Below are positions 53,344 through 63,753 of a stretch of 64,000 nucleotides of DNA, one piece after another. The position numbers and the translations under genes are program-made. A model generated the notes under the pieces. That model was not told the origin of the DNA, made no database searches, and saw only the letters and a list, made by a program, of their open reading frames with translations. Position 1 is the stretch's first letter; each line of letters begins with the position of its first letter. The DNA is from Lacimicrobium sp. SS2-24 (GTDB lineage: Bacteria > Pseudomonadota > Gammaproteobacteria > Enterobacterales > Alteromonadaceae), in NCBI RefSeq assembly GCF_002201535.1, contig NZ_NIWW01000001.1, positions 372,001 through 436,000 of the forward strand. The letters are read 5' to 3'.

Positions 53344-54444
53344 ATGTCAGATAACAGTCAGATTAAAGTCATAGTCGGCATGTCCGGCGGTGTAGATTCC
53401 TCAGTTTCCGCTTATCTGCTTAAAGAGCAGGGCTATCAGGTTGAAGGCCTGTTTATGAAAAACTGGGAAGAAGATGACAACGATGAGTATTGTGCCGCTG
53501 CAGAGGATCTTAAGGACGCACAAGCAGTAGCCGATAAACTCGGCATTCCCCTGCGCAGCATTAATTTTGCTGCAGAATACTGGGATCAGGTCTTTGAATA
53601 TTTTCTTGCAGAATACCGTGCCGGTCGCACGCCTAATCCTGACATTATGTGCAATAAGGAAATCAAGTTTAAAGCCTTTTTAGACTTCGCCACCGAGGAC
53701 CTTGGCGCCGACTATATTGCCACTGGCCATTATGTACGCAGAGTGAAAAGGGATGGCCACTGGCAGTTGCAGCGCGGGTTGGATGACAACAAAGATCAGA
53801 GCTATTTTCTTTACACCCTCAAAGAGCATCAGTTGGCACAAACCCTCTTTCCGGTTGGAGAATTGGAAAAGCCTCGGGTCAGGGAAATTGCTGCCGAACA
53901 GGGCCTGATCACTCATGATAAGAAAGACAGCACCGGCATCTGCTTTATCGGTGAACGCAAGTTTAAGGACTTTCTCAGCCAGTATTTGCCAGCCCAGCCC
54001 GGCATTATCGAAACCGCCGAAGGCGAACAAATCGGTGAGCATGAAGGGCTGATGTATCACACACTGGGGCAACGTAAAGGTCTGCATATTGGTGGTCTCA
54101 AAGACCACGGCGATGAGCCCTGGTACGTCGTCGACAAAGACGTTGAACGAAACGTGCTGATTGTAGGCCAGGGAGATGACCATCCTCGCCTTTATTCCAC
54201 TGGCCTGATTGCCAAACAACTGGAATGGACTGACAGCAGCGGCCCCGGGCAAGCTATACGTTGTATGGTCAAGACACGTTACCGCCAGCAGGATATTCCC
54301 TGTCAGATAACACCGACGCAAACAGGCCAACTGGAAGTTCACTTCGATACGCCGCAAAAAGCGGTCACACCCGGACAATCAGCGGTCTTCTATAAGGATG
54401 ATATTTGCCTGGGTGGCGGCATTATCGAACGTTACATTCGCTAA
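53344..54444 (+). CDS. mnmA: tRNA 2-thiouridylase MnmA
   Basis: A 366-residue PP-loop enzyme that thiolates U34 of tRNA(Lys, Glu, Gln). [22 protein letters not shown] is the ATP-pyrophosphatase site; the catalytic Cys residues are in [12 protein letters not shown] and [15 protein letters not shown]. It is followed 12 bases later by hflD and then purB, the conserved gammaproteobacterial order. Confidence 0.97.
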   Translation: MSDNSQIKVIVGMSGGVDSSVSAYLLKEQGYQVEGLFMKNWEEDDNDEYCAAAEDLKDAQAVADKLGIPLRSINFAAEYWDQVFEYFLAEYRAGRTPNPDIMCNKEIKFKAFLDFATEDLGADYIATGHYVRRVKRDGHWQLQRGLDDNKDQSYFLYTLKEHQLAQTLFPVGELEKPRVREIAAEQGLITHDKKDSTGICFIGERKFKDFLSQYLPAQPGIIETAEGEQIGEHEGLMYHTLGQRKGLHIGGLKDHGDEPWYVVDKDVERNVLIVGQGDDHPRLYSTGLIAKQLEWTDSSGPGQAIRCMVKTRYRQQDIPCQITPTQTGQLEVHFDTPQKAVTPGQSAVFYKDDICLGGGIIERYIR

Positions 54445-54456
54445 TTTGATGATAAA

Positions 54457-55095
54457 ATGAACAATACTGAACTAGACAAAGCCATTGCCCTTGCTGGTGT
54501 ATGCCAGTCGGCAAGCCTGGTAAAGCTGCTTGCCCGAAAAGGTAAAGCCGATGAGCAGGCATTTGCCGCCAGCATCAACAGCCTCATAGTTACCGATCCG
54601 AAACAGGTCGAGGACGTCTTTGGCTCGATGGATAACCTGACACTGGGTTTCACCACGCTGGAATCACAATTAAGCAGTAAGCCTGACGCAAAAGACGCGG
54701 AAATCACACGCTATATTGCCAGTATTTTAGGGTTGGAACGAAAACTCAGTCGTCATAGTAAGAGCATGAATGAACTGGGCGAGCGTATCTCTCACATTAA
54801 GCGCCAGCAGACACTGTATGATCTGCTTGATGAACCGGCTTTGGCCAATATGGCGCGTATCTATTCGGATGTCATCAGCCCCATCGGTCCGAAAATTCAG
54901 GTGGCGGGCGATCCGAATATACTCAAGCAAACCAGTATTCAACATCGGGTCAGAGCCTGTCTGCTGGCCGGCGTTCGTGCCGCGGTTCTGTGGCGCCAGC
55001 TCGGCGGAAAGCGCCGGCAGATACTGTTCTCACGTAAAACGATTCTCAGCTGTGCCGAGCAGGCACTTCAACGACTTAACGCTTCAGGAGCCTAA
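54457..55095 (+). CDS. hflD: High-frequency lysogenization protein HflD
   Basis: A 212-residue mostly helical protein, NNTELDKAIALAGVCQSASLV, SIASILGLERKLSRHSKSMNELGERI-like and HRVRACLLAGVRAAVLWRQLGGKRRQILFSRK, the standard HflD family. In E. coli it is peripheral to the membrane and binds phage lambda CII; the housekeeping role is unknown. It lies between mnmA and purB with gaps of 12 and 3 bases. Confidence 0.95.
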   Translation: MNNTELDKAIALAGVCQSASLVKLLARKGKADEQAFAASINSLIVTDPKQVEDVFGSMDNLTLGFTTLESQLSSKPDAKDAEITRYIASILGLERKLSRHSKSMNELGERISHIKRQQTLYDLLDEPALANMARIYSDVISPIGPKIQVAGDPNILKQTSIQHRVRACLLAGVRAAVLWRQLGGKRRQILFSRKTILSCAEQALQRLNASGA

Positions 55096-56472
<1,377 letters not shown>

Positions 56473-56547
56473 ACATAGTTAACAGCTTATCGGAATCGCC
56501 ATAAGCTTGCGTACGTGTCATAAGTCAGCCAGCCTGAACTATACTTA

Positions 56548-56573
56548 AAGCCCAACGTTGTTGGGCTTTTTTT
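56548..56573 (+). terminator. Intrinsic terminator of purB
   Basis: GCCCAAC-GTT-GTTGGGC followed by seven T residues, 76 bases past the purB stop. The T-run runs up to an ATG at 56574, but the likely start of the next gene is 56592. Confidence 0.92.
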
Positions 56574-56591
56574 ATGGCAGAAGGAACTGGC

Positions 56592-57866
56592 ATGCTCACA
56601 TCCCTACTCAAGACCTGGATCTGGGCCGGAATCTCAGATAACTGGCATCAGGATATCAGTCCGCTGCGGCTCACCAACCTGCTTGCGTTACTTGTGTTCA
56701 TCGTACTGATGATGCACTTACCTTTACACCTTTTATACTGGTCACAAGGGGGTGATCGCCAGGCGATCATGCTTTTGCTGCATTGCCTGATCACGCCATT
56801 GGTACCCTTGTCTGCACAGATGGGTCACCCGGCTATTGGGCGACGTATTCTGATCTTGTGCTTTGCCAGTTATATCACCCTCTCCAGTTTGTACCTCGGA
56901 CATTACAGCGCGACCCACCTTTTTCTCATTCAGGGTTTTGTTATCAGTCCCTTTTTATATCAGGCCCATGAAAACAAGTTGATATGGCTGAGCGTCAGCA
57001 CGTTCTTATTGCTGTTTGTGGTATTGGCCTACCAGCAGGTTAATCATATTGGCATTACGTATCAGGGTGACTATCAGTATGCGGTGCGCCAGTTCACCCA
57101 TATCAGTTTTGCCCTGGCGTCATTATTGTGTGCCTATTTTATCCGCAAAGATCACATCAGCAGTTGGCGCAGACTGTATGCTGAACAAAGTCGTTCACAT
57201 CAGTTGCTGCTCAATATTCTGCCTGAATCCATCGCTGAGCGTCTGAAACACAACCCTCAGACACTGGCCGATTATCACAGTAGTGCCACCATTCTGTTTG
57301 CCGACATTTGCCAGTTTACTGACATCACCAATAGCCGCTCACCGCGCCAATTAGTGGCTTTTTTGAGCGAGCTTTACGGTGGTTTCGACACCTTGTTGAA
57401 AAAGCATGGATTGGAAAAAATCAAAACCAATGGCGATGAATACATGGCGGTTTGTGGTGTCCCTGACTATTTTGATGACCATGCATGTCGTGCCTGTCGC
57501 TGCGCGCTGGACATGATGCGTTGTTTTGAGCGAATCAGTACCAGTTATAAGATCACCAATGGCCTGCGCATTGGTATTAATACCGGCGAGGTGGTCGCTG
57601 GCGTTATTGGCACCAACAAGTTTAGTTACGACTTATGGGGTGACAGCGTCAATCTGGCATCGAGGATGGAAAGTCAGGGCGCCAGCAACCAGATTCAGAT
57701 CAGTGAATACACGTACCGGCAGGTTCGCCAACTATTTCACTGTTTGCCTCGAGGCCGCATACCCATAAAAGGCATGGGCGAATACCATACCTATTGGCTA
57801 ACGCAAACACTCCCCAGTGGACAGCCTTCATCGCAAAAAAATCCACGCCAGCGCCAATTTGATTAA
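56592..57866 (+). CDS. Class III adenylate/guanylate cyclase with membrane domain
   Basis: A 424-residue protein. The N-terminal 195 residues hold about six membrane helices (LTNLLALLVFIVLMMHLPLHLLYW, LLLHCLITPLVPLSAQ, LILCFASYITLSSLYLGHY, WLSVSTFLLLFVVLAYQ and others). The C-terminal catalytic domain has the metal Asp in ATILFADICQFTDIT, the second Asp in IKTNGDEYMAVCG, and NKFSYDLWGDSVNLASRMES. It makes a cyclic nucleotide, cAMP or cGMP; sequence alone does not settle which. ATG 56592 was chosen behind AAGGA; an ATG at 56574 abuts the purB terminator. Confidence 0.9.
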   Translation: MLTSLLKTWIWAGISDNWHQDISPLRLTNLLALLVFIVLMMHLPLHLLYWSQGGDRQAIMLLLHCLITPLVPLSAQMGHPAIGRRILILCFASYITLSSLYLGHYSATHLFLIQGFVISPFLYQAHENKLIWLSVSTFLLLFVVLAYQQVNHIGITYQGDYQYAVRQFTHISFALASLLCAYFIRKDHISSWRRLYAEQSRSHQLLLNILPESIAERLKHNPQTLADYHSSATILFADICQFTDITNSRSPRQLVAFLSELYGGFDTLLKKHGLEKIKTNGDEYMAVCGVPDYFDDHACRACRCALDMMRCFERISTSYKITNGLRIGINTGEVVAGVIGTNKFSYDLWGDSVNLASRMESQGASNQIQISEYTYRQVRQLFHCLPRGRIPIKGMGEYHTYWLTQTLPSGQPSSQKNPRQRQFD

Positions 57867-57894
57867 TATTTAATCACATCCTAAACTTGTAGGT

Positions 57895-57912
57895 CGGCGC
57901 AATGATGCGCCG
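57895..57912. repeat. REP-like palindrome preceded by GTAG
   Basis: CGGCGCA-ATGA-TGCGCCG is a 7-bp perfect stem, and GTAG sits 2 bases upstream (57889-57892). GTAG or GGAG followed by a small palindrome is the hallmark of RAYT-associated REP elements. Only one copy is seen in this window, in the gap before the GNAT gene. Confidence 0.45.
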
Positions 57913-57935
57913 TATGGATACCGGAGGCCAGCTCG

Positions 57936-58394
57936 ATGTCTTTTACGACAAAAAATGTCGACTGGATGAGTGCCAGAAAAGAGCTCACTAGAATCAGAGA
58001 AAAAGTGTTTGTGTGCGAATGGCGAATCCCCAGGGAAGTGGAGTTTGATCAACAGGATCACAGCGCCTGCCACGTTTTAATCTGCAATGAGCAGGGTGAA
58101 GAAGTCGCCACAGGGCGCATCACACCTGCCGGTGAGATCGGTCGCATTGCCGTGGTGAGTGGTTGTCGCAAGCCGGAAGTGTATACACAGTTAATTTCCG
58201 CACTGCTAACCATTGCAAGAGCCCAGGGGTTAGAGAGTGTGACCGTTCAATGTGAGTTGGAAGGCGTTAGCATTTATCAACAACAAGGTTTTCATCCCGT
58301 CGGAAGTGTCTTTATGGATGCCGGCATCCCGCGTCAGCGGATGTGCTGCAATATCGACCATTTCAACATCCCCAGAGTGGAGTTAACCCACTAG
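57936..58394 (+). CDS. GNAT family N-acetyltransferase
   Basis: A 152-residue acetyltransferase. REKVFVCEWRIPREVEFDQQDHSACHVLICNE and EIGRIAVVSGCRKPEVYTQLISALLTIARAQG give the typical GNAT core, with the acetyl-CoA loop in the R/K-rich VSGCRKPEVYTQ segment and YQQQGFHPVG as the last strand. Substrate unknown; it resembles the ElaA-like group. GGAGG precedes the ATG. A terminator follows directly. Confidence 0.88.
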   Translation: MSFTTKNVDWMSARKELTRIREKVFVCEWRIPREVEFDQQDHSACHVLICNEQGEEVATGRITPAGEIGRIAVVSGCRKPEVYTQLISALLTIARAQGLESVTVQCELEGVSIYQQQGFHPVGSVFMDAGIPRQRMCCNIDHFNIPRVELTH

Positions 58395-58400
58395 CTTAAT

Positions 58401-58425
58401 CAGGGGCCGTTAGGCCCCTGCTATT
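58401..58425 (+). terminator. Intrinsic terminator of the GNAT gene
   Basis: CAGGGGCC-GTTA-GGCCCCTG followed by CTATTTTT, 8 bases past the stop codon. Confidence 0.9.
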
Positions 58426-58426
58426 T

Positions 58427-58843
58427 TTATCCCTGCCTCCAGACATTATCCTGCTCAGTCATTTGGTAGAGTAATTGCGCCTTGTTGTCCAGCAAGTCAG
58501 CGAATTCCTCCTGAGTCTTGTCGCCGGCAGACACCTGACGGATATTTTCTGATTTCATCTGCCAGCCCAATGCCAAATGGCGAAGCGCCGCACGTGCATC
58601 TTTAGCCGCACTAAGCGGAAGCACATCGGTAGGAAGGTCTCCTGCCACAGCCCAGTAATATTTGCCTTCTGTACTTTGCACTTTCCAGGCTGTTACCCAG
58701 GGTGCCAGATAACGACTCTCTTCCATTTTTACACTTTGTACGATTATTCCTTTCTCGGCCAAAAACTTACTGCACTTTTGCAATTGTGTTTTAACCCAAT
58801 CAGAAACTTGCTCTTCATTCATCGGCTGCGGTTGTTGTGTCAT
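58427..58843 (-). CDS. DUF4826 family protein
   Basis: A 138-residue cytoplasmic protein matching DUF4826: NEEQVSDWVKTQLQKCSKFLAEKGI, YLAPWVTAWKVQSTEGKYYWAVAGDLPTDVLPL and ARAALRHLALGWQ. Function unknown. The gene ends against the GNAT terminator and begins 6 bases after the ydiJ stop, so it is likely in one operon with ydiJ. Confidence 0.9.
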   Translation of the reverse strand: MTQQPQPMNEEQVSDWVKTQLQKCSKFLAEKGIIVQSVKMEESRYLAPWVTAWKVQSTEGKYYWAVAGDLPTDVLPLSAAKDARAALRHLALGWQMKSENIRQVSAGDKTQEEFADLLDNKAQLLYQMTEQDNVWRQG

Positions 58844-58848
58844 TATTA

Positions 58849-61800
58849 TTATTCCTCTAAAACGCCAAGCAGTGCTTGAAGCGGATGCCGTGGTTTAAAC
58901 CCTTGTATTCTAGCGGTTTGACTTCGGCATGAATAGCCTGTGGCCAGAACTTGAGCCGGGCTAAGCTCTTTGAGCGCGTGTTTCCAGCTTAAGTCAAAGA
59001 TACCGAAGGAGTTGTCCAGGTGGCTGGTTTCATGTCCGTAGGTTCCTGCCATGCCACAACAGCCTACGGACACCGGTGTCAAGGTCAGGCCAAAGCGACT
59101 AAAAATCTGTTGCCACTGTTTTTCAGCACTCGGCAGCGCCGTTTTCTCTGTACAATGGGCAAAGAGCGCAAAATCTGTATTTTCTAGATTATCATCAGAG
59201 GCCTCAGGCAACACCTCTGAGTCAATCGTCTGCAACCATTCATGCACCAGCAATACCTGAAAATTCCCACGCTCTTGTCCCAAGACTTTGCTGTACTCGT
59301 CTCGGTAACACAACACCAGTGATGGATCGACGCCCACCATGGGAATTCCCAATATGCCAACCTGATTAAGAAAATCCGCAGAATTTCGCGCTGTTGCAGC
59401 GAATTCCTTCAAAAATCCTTTTACATGCTGCGGCTTTCCATTGGGCTTAAAGGGCAACAAGACGGGGGTCAGACCCAGTTTCTTTGCCAGCTTGACCAAA
59501 TCGGTGATGACCTCCGCTTCGTAGAAACTGGTAAAGGGATCCTGCACGATTAATACGTGGCGCTGACGTTGCTTTTCATTTAGTTTCTGCAACGCGTTCA
59601 AATCAAAACTTGCCGCTTCCCCGACACGCTGGTTCAGCACAGGTACCGATAATATCGGCGCATCCACATAGCCAAGCGTATTCCTAAGTAATGCCTTAAC
59701 AGGCTTTAGGCCCATCACGTTGTTCACCAGGGTTGGCATTTTTGCCAGCCAAGGCGCCATTGTTTCAATATTCGCAACCAGATAATCTTTCAGCGGCCGC
59801 GCATAGCGACTGTAATACAAGCTCAAAAAACGAGCCCGAAAACCAGGCACATCCACATTTACCGGACATTGACTGGCACAGGCTTTACAGGCGAGGCATC
59901 CCTCCATGGCTTCCATCACCTGGTGAGAGAAGTCTTCTTTTTGTCGTTTATCGCGACTGTTTCTGAGGCGTTGCCAAAATGAAGGCGCACTGTCGCTTTT
60001 TTCCAAGTCATTAATATCCACCCCCTGATTTGACAACAGACGCAGCCACTCGCGCATTAAGCCCGCCCGCCCCTTGGGGCTGTGGCGTCGATCTCGGGTA
60101 ATCTTACTGGAGGGACACATGGGCGACGTGGTGTCATAGTTAAAGCATAAGCCATTGCCATTACAACTCATTGCCGGCTCAAAGGCTTCACGCACAGCAA
60201 CAGGAATTTGCCTGTCATAGGTGCCACGCTTAGTATCAGCGACTCTGACCAGCGCTTCATCCGAGTCAAACGGCGTACAAATTTTACCTGGATTCATTTT
60301 ATTGAGTGGATCAAAGGCCGTTTTGATGTGACGCAATTCGTTAAACAGCTCGTCTCCGAAAAAGGCGGGCCCATACTCACTCCGATAACCTTTGCCATGC
60401 TCACCCCACATCAGGCCACCGTATTTTGCCACTAAGGCCACCACCTGATCGGAAATTTGCTGCATCAGTTTTTCCTGCTCAGGATCACACAGATCCAGTG
60501 CAGGTCTGACGTGCAGCACCCCGGCATCCACGTGACCAAACATGCCATAATGCAGGCCCTGGCTATCTAATAATGCTCTGAATTCCATGATGAAATCAGC
60601 CAGCTTTTCAGGTGGTACTGCCGTATCTTCTGCAAACGCTACCGGCTTTTTATCCCCTTTGGTTTTGCCAAGTAACCCCACTGCTTTCTTGCGCATGGCG
60701 TATATCTTACTAATTTGGCTGGTGTCAGAAGTCAGCTGATAGCCAATCACACCGGCCTGACCACTGGCGATATATTCATCCAGCTTTTCACATAAGGTTT
60801 TCACCTTGTGTTCCATGTCCCTGGCATCTTCGCTGTTGTATTCCACCATATTCAAACCCAGCAGCGTTTTATCCGGTACCTCCTGAATAAGATCGCTGAC
60901 TGAGTGCCAGATAATGTCTTCTCTGGCCAGGTTAAGCACTTTGCTATCAACGGTTTCTACCGAAGTAGCTTGCGCTGCCACCATCTGAGGTGCATGTCGA
61001 AGCGCTGACTCAAAGGAATCATATTTAACATTCACCAGGGTTTTAAATTTGGCGATAGGCGTGACATTGAGCTTTGCTTGCGCCACAAAGGCTAAGGACC
61101 CTTCGGAGCCGGTTATAATGCGGCTGAGATCAAAGTGGGACAAACTGTCGTCAAAGACATGTTCAAGATCATAACCGGTCAAAAAGCGGTTAAGGCGCGG
61201 AAACTTTGCCAGAATCTGTTCGCGCTTTTGCTCACACGTGTTCAGTACCTGTTTAACGACCCTGCCGATAGGGCTGTTTTCATCGGCTTGCTTTCGGGCC
61301 TCTTCAACCGGTACAGGATGTGTATCCAGTAACGTCCCGTCTGCAAGCACACTGCGCAATGCCAGCACATGATCACTGGTTTTCCCATACACCAGTGATC
61401 CCTGCCCTGATGCATCAGTGTTAATCATGCCACCAATGGTGGCACGGTTGCTGGTAGAGAGATCCGGGGCAAAAAAGTATCCATGGGGTCGTAAAAAGTC
61501 ATTTAGCTGGTCTTTTACCACGCCCGCTTCCACCTTGACCCACCCCTCTTTGGCATTGAAGTCCAGAATACGATTCATGTAGCGGGACAAATCCACCACG
61601 ATACCAGAGGTCAGAGACTGACCATTGGTTCCGGTGCCACCACCGCGAGCAGAAAAACGTACCTGTGTATGCAGCTCAGCCAATTGCCCCAGGTATTGTA
61701 AGTCCTCTATGTTTTTGGGGAACACTACCGCCTGAGGCAATTTCTGGTAAACCGAGTTGTCCGTTGCTACTGCCAGTCGACTGGCGTAGCTGGTTTCGAT

Positions 61801-61902
61801 ATCACCGCTAAAACCCGCCTCGGGCAGTGCGTGCAAATAATCCAGATAACTTTGTTCAACAGATGAGAGGGCGTCGACTCGGGGTAACATTGGCAACTTC
61901 AT
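58849..61902 (-). CDS. ydiJ: FAD- and [4Fe-4S]-dependent D-2-hydroxyglutarate dehydrogenase-type protein YdiJ
   Basis: A 1017-residue flavoprotein, close to the 1018 of E. coli YdiJ. The N-terminal FAD_binding_4 domain (VRFSARGGGTGTNGQSLTSGIVVDLSRY) and FAD-oxidase C domain (GHVDAGVLHVRPALD, LMWGEHGKGYRSEYGP) are followed by an Fe-S domain with EGCLACKACASQCPVNVDV and later the CCG-type Cys cluster in SVGCCGMAGTYGHE. The family oxidises D-2-hydroxyglutarate or related 2-hydroxyacids and reduces the quinone pool. It is divergent from the small membrane gene and precedes DUF4826. Confidence 0.92.
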   Translation of the reverse strand: MKLPMLPRVDALSSVEQSYLDYLHALPEAGFSGDIETSYASRLAVATDNSVYQKLPQAVVFPKNIEDLQYLGQLAELHTQVRFSARGGGTGTNGQSLTSGIVVDLSRYMNRILDFNAKEGWVKVEAGVVKDQLNDFLRPHGYFFAPDLSTSNRATIGGMINTDASGQGSLVYGKTSDHVLALRSVLADGTLLDTHPVPVEEARKQADENSPIGRVVKQVLNTCEQKREQILAKFPRLNRFLTGYDLEHVFDDSLSHFDLSRIITGSEGSLAFVAQAKLNVTPIAKFKTLVNVKYDSFESALRHAPQMVAAQATSVETVDSKVLNLAREDIIWHSVSDLIQEVPDKTLLGLNMVEYNSEDARDMEHKVKTLCEKLDEYIASGQAGVIGYQLTSDTSQISKIYAMRKKAVGLLGKTKGDKKPVAFAEDTAVPPEKLADFIMEFRALLDSQGLHYGMFGHVDAGVLHVRPALDLCDPEQEKLMQQISDQVVALVAKYGGLMWGEHGKGYRSEYGPAFFGDELFNELRHIKTAFDPLNKMNPGKICTPFDSDEALVRVADTKRGTYDRQIPVAVREAFEPAMSCNGNGLCFNYDTTSPMCPSSKITRDRRHSPKGRAGLMREWLRLLSNQGVDINDLEKSDSAPSFWQRLRNSRDKRQKEDFSHQVMEAMEGCLACKACASQCPVNVDVPGFRARFLSLYYSRYARPLKDYLVANIETMAPWLAKMPTLVNNVMGLKPVKALLRNTLGYVDAPILSVPVLNQRVGEAASFDLNALQKLNEKQRQRHVLIVQDPFTSFYEAEVITDLVKLAKKLGLTPVLLPFKPNGKPQHVKGFLKEFAATARNSADFLNQVGILGIPMVGVDPSLVLCYRDEYSKVLGQERGNFQVLLVHEWLQTIDSEVLPEASDDNLENTDFALFAHCTEKTALPSAEKQWQQIFSRFGLTLTPVSVGCCGMAGTYGHETSHLDNSFGIFDLSWKHALKELSPAQVLATGYSCRSQTARIQGFKPRHPLQALLGVLEE

Positions 61903-62077
61903 GTTATTTAAAGTGGGCGGTATTATACCACAGGCGAGGATTTACGCATGGCCTGAGCACATGGGTAGGCCTGACTTTTTAGTTCATTTTGACATCAGTT
62001 GTAACAGTTATCAGCATGTCATTTCTTCTCTTAGTGGTAGGCTTAAATGGACCTATTATCAAAAAGTGAGTCCACTT

Positions 62078-62299
62078 ATGTTACGAAACCTGCGTATTGC
62101 AATGGGCGTTTTACTCGCCGTCATTGGCGTTGTTTTTGCCATTTTGCCTGGATCGATTTTGTTCTTGTTGGCCGGGCTGGTGCTATTGAGTATGGAATTT
62201 CCGAAAATGCGCAAAGGCTTGTGGGGCTGTCAAAAAGCCATGCAACGCAGCGCTCAAAAGCTGGATCGCTACTTCCTTAACCGAAAATTACGACGCTGA
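62078..62299 (+). CDS. Small PGPGW-type membrane protein
   Basis: A 73-residue protein with one or two membrane helices, MLRNLRIAMGVLLAVIGVVFAILPGSILFLLAGLVLLS, followed by MEFPKMRKGLWGCQKAMQRS. It resembles the PGPGW-type putative transmembrane proteins (PF09656). It is divergent from ydiJ. The ribosome-binding site is weak and the ATG at 62078 was chosen by family length. Confidence 0.72.
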   Translation: MLRNLRIAMGVLLAVIGVVFAILPGSILFLLAGLVLLSMEFPKMRKGLWGCQKAMQRSAQKLDRYFLNRKLRR

Positions 62300-62626
62300 G
62301 CCTTTGTTGTCGGTAAGCCTGAACATCAATTTCCGGGCAGGTAATAGTGAACAAAACATCTATCTGGGGGCTGATATTGTCTCCATCATCTCAATATGAT
62401 TCTTCAGATATGACTTCAGGGCCAAATAATGGGCGTGCTGTTATTGTTCATACTTGGAGCAAAAAGTCTCTTATACCGGCAACCTGCGTTCAAAGAACTG
62501 TCCGATACTGAGCAGAATTACAGCAGTTGAACCGTTCCGGCGAAAAAGCACTTGCACCCGTCAAGCCCCATGGCTATTATACGCGCCGTTTCCGGTTATC
62601 ACCGCTAACACCTGAAAACCTATCGT
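62300..62626. other. 327-base gap upstream of tRNA-Val
   Basis: Apart from the tRNA promoter at 62552-62580, no gene, repeat or RNA motif is recognised in this stretch. Confidence 0.5.
62552..62580 (+). promoter_or_regulatory. Promoter of tRNA-Val with GC-rich discriminator
   Basis: TTGCAC (-35, 62552-62557) and TATTAT (-10, 62575-62580) are spaced by 17 bases. The following ACGCGCCG discriminator is GC-rich, as in promoters under stringent control. Transcription would start near 62587, 40 bases before the mature tRNA. Confidence 0.75.
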
Positions 62627-62703
<77 letters not shown>

Positions 62704-62775
62704 CTTCCCACCAGGTTTCTGTTTTACTTCTGAACAAATCAAAATCCACGCCAATGAAATTGAATTTGCGAGCTC

Positions 62776-63075
62776 TTACTGTTGTCGACGCAGCGCCTCG
62801 ATCAACTCAGCTTTATTCATTTTACTGCGCCCCTCAATATGCCTTTCTTTTGCCAGATTGTATAACTGCACCCGCGTGCGTTGCTCATAGGAAGTATGCG
62901 GATTGCCGGTGCCCTGGGTAATAGAGTTTGGCGTCCGGCCCTCTTCCCTGCGTTGCTGGTTGACGGTTTTCGCAGCAATGCGTTTAGCTGCCTGCTCACT
63001 CAGCCCTCTTTCTTCCTCGCTGGCCTTGATGTGCTGGTATTGCCGCTCATCTTTGTTAGTCCATACTTTTGGCAC
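62776..63075 (-). CDS. Small protein with Rho N-terminal (SAP-like) C-terminal motif
   Basis: A 99-residue basic, hydrophilic protein. The N-terminal part (MPKVWTNKDERQYQHIKASEEERGLS) and the C-terminal TRVQLYNLAKERHIEGRSKMNKAELIEALRR correspond to proteins annotated as Rho termination factor N-terminal domain or plasmid-stabilisation-like. The last segment is a likely helix-extended-helix nucleic-acid-binding motif. No partner gene is adjacent and its role is unknown. Confidence 0.78.
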   Translation of the reverse strand: MPKVWTNKDERQYQHIKASEEERGLSEQAAKRIAAKTVNQQRREEGRTPNSITQGTGNPHTSYEQRTRVQLYNLAKERHIEGRSKMNKAELIEALRRQQ

Positions 63076-63135
63076 TATGACCTCCAGTTTCTTTGTAACT
63101 CGTACAGGTAGTATACCTGAGCGTCCGATTCAGAG

Positions 63136-63753
63136 TTAAAGCCAGCGCCTTACATTGCGCCGGTATAGCGCATAATCTTGTGGGAAACGCGCACTAAGGT
63201 GTGCCTCTTCTGATTTTACCTGTCGGTGCAGTGTTACCTGGCCGACCAACAGGCAAACAAGAGAAAACATCGAGGGCAGCGCCAGAAAAAATCCCAGTTG
63301 CGCCATGGCTACTCCCACAAACATGGGATTTCTGGATAATCCATACACACCCTGAGTCATCAGTCCCTCAGGTTGATATGGATCGATACCTGAACGCCAG
63401 CGATCTCCTAACAACAGATGGATGCTCATGGTCCCCACAAAACCCACGCTGAGTAAAATCATGCCGGTAATCACTACCGGCGCGTGGTACAAAGAGGAAA
63501 ACATCCCCAGATAGTGCTCAGTTTGGGGCAGAAAAAAGCGCCAAACGCATACCATCCAGATTGCAATTCTGAAAACGCGAAAAAGGATGTGATTCCACCA
63601 GGTTGCACAAAAGCGTTGGCCAGGGAAAATGACTTCTGTGTGCTGAGACCGTTTTTTCACAGTAATACTGACCACATAAAATGCCGCTACAAAGGTATAA
63701 AATGCCGCAAGAAATATGCGGCTAAACGCGATAGCGGTGCCCGTACTGTCCAT
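63136..63753 (-). CDS. Isoprenylcysteine carboxyl methyltransferase/PEMT-family membrane protein
   Basis: A 205-residue integral membrane methyltransferase-like protein. About five helices are visible (FLAAFYTFVAAFYVVSI, ILFRVFRIAIWMVCVWRFFL, VVITGMILLSVGFVGT, FVGVAMAQLGFFLALPSMFSLVCLLV). The ICMT/PEMT signature occurs as YGLSRNPMFVGVAMAQLG with a preceding GLMTQGVYGLSRNP, and LHRQVKSEEAHL follows. It should use SAM to methylate a lipid or small substrate; the substrate is unknown. Confidence 0.85.
   Translation of the reverse strand: MDSTGTAIAFSRIFLAAFYTFVAAFYVVSITVKKRSQHTEVIFPGQRFCATWWNHILFRVFRIAIWMVCVWRFFLPQTEHYLGMFSSLYHAPVVITGMILLSVGFVGTMSIHLLLGDRWRSGIDPYQPEGLMTQGVYGLSRNPMFVGVAMAQLGFFLALPSMFSLVCLLVGQVTLHRQVKSEEAHLSARFPQDYALYRRNVRRWL

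Noticed and set aside
53680-54378. 232-codon minus-strand reading frame
   Set aside because: Antisense shadow of mnmA.
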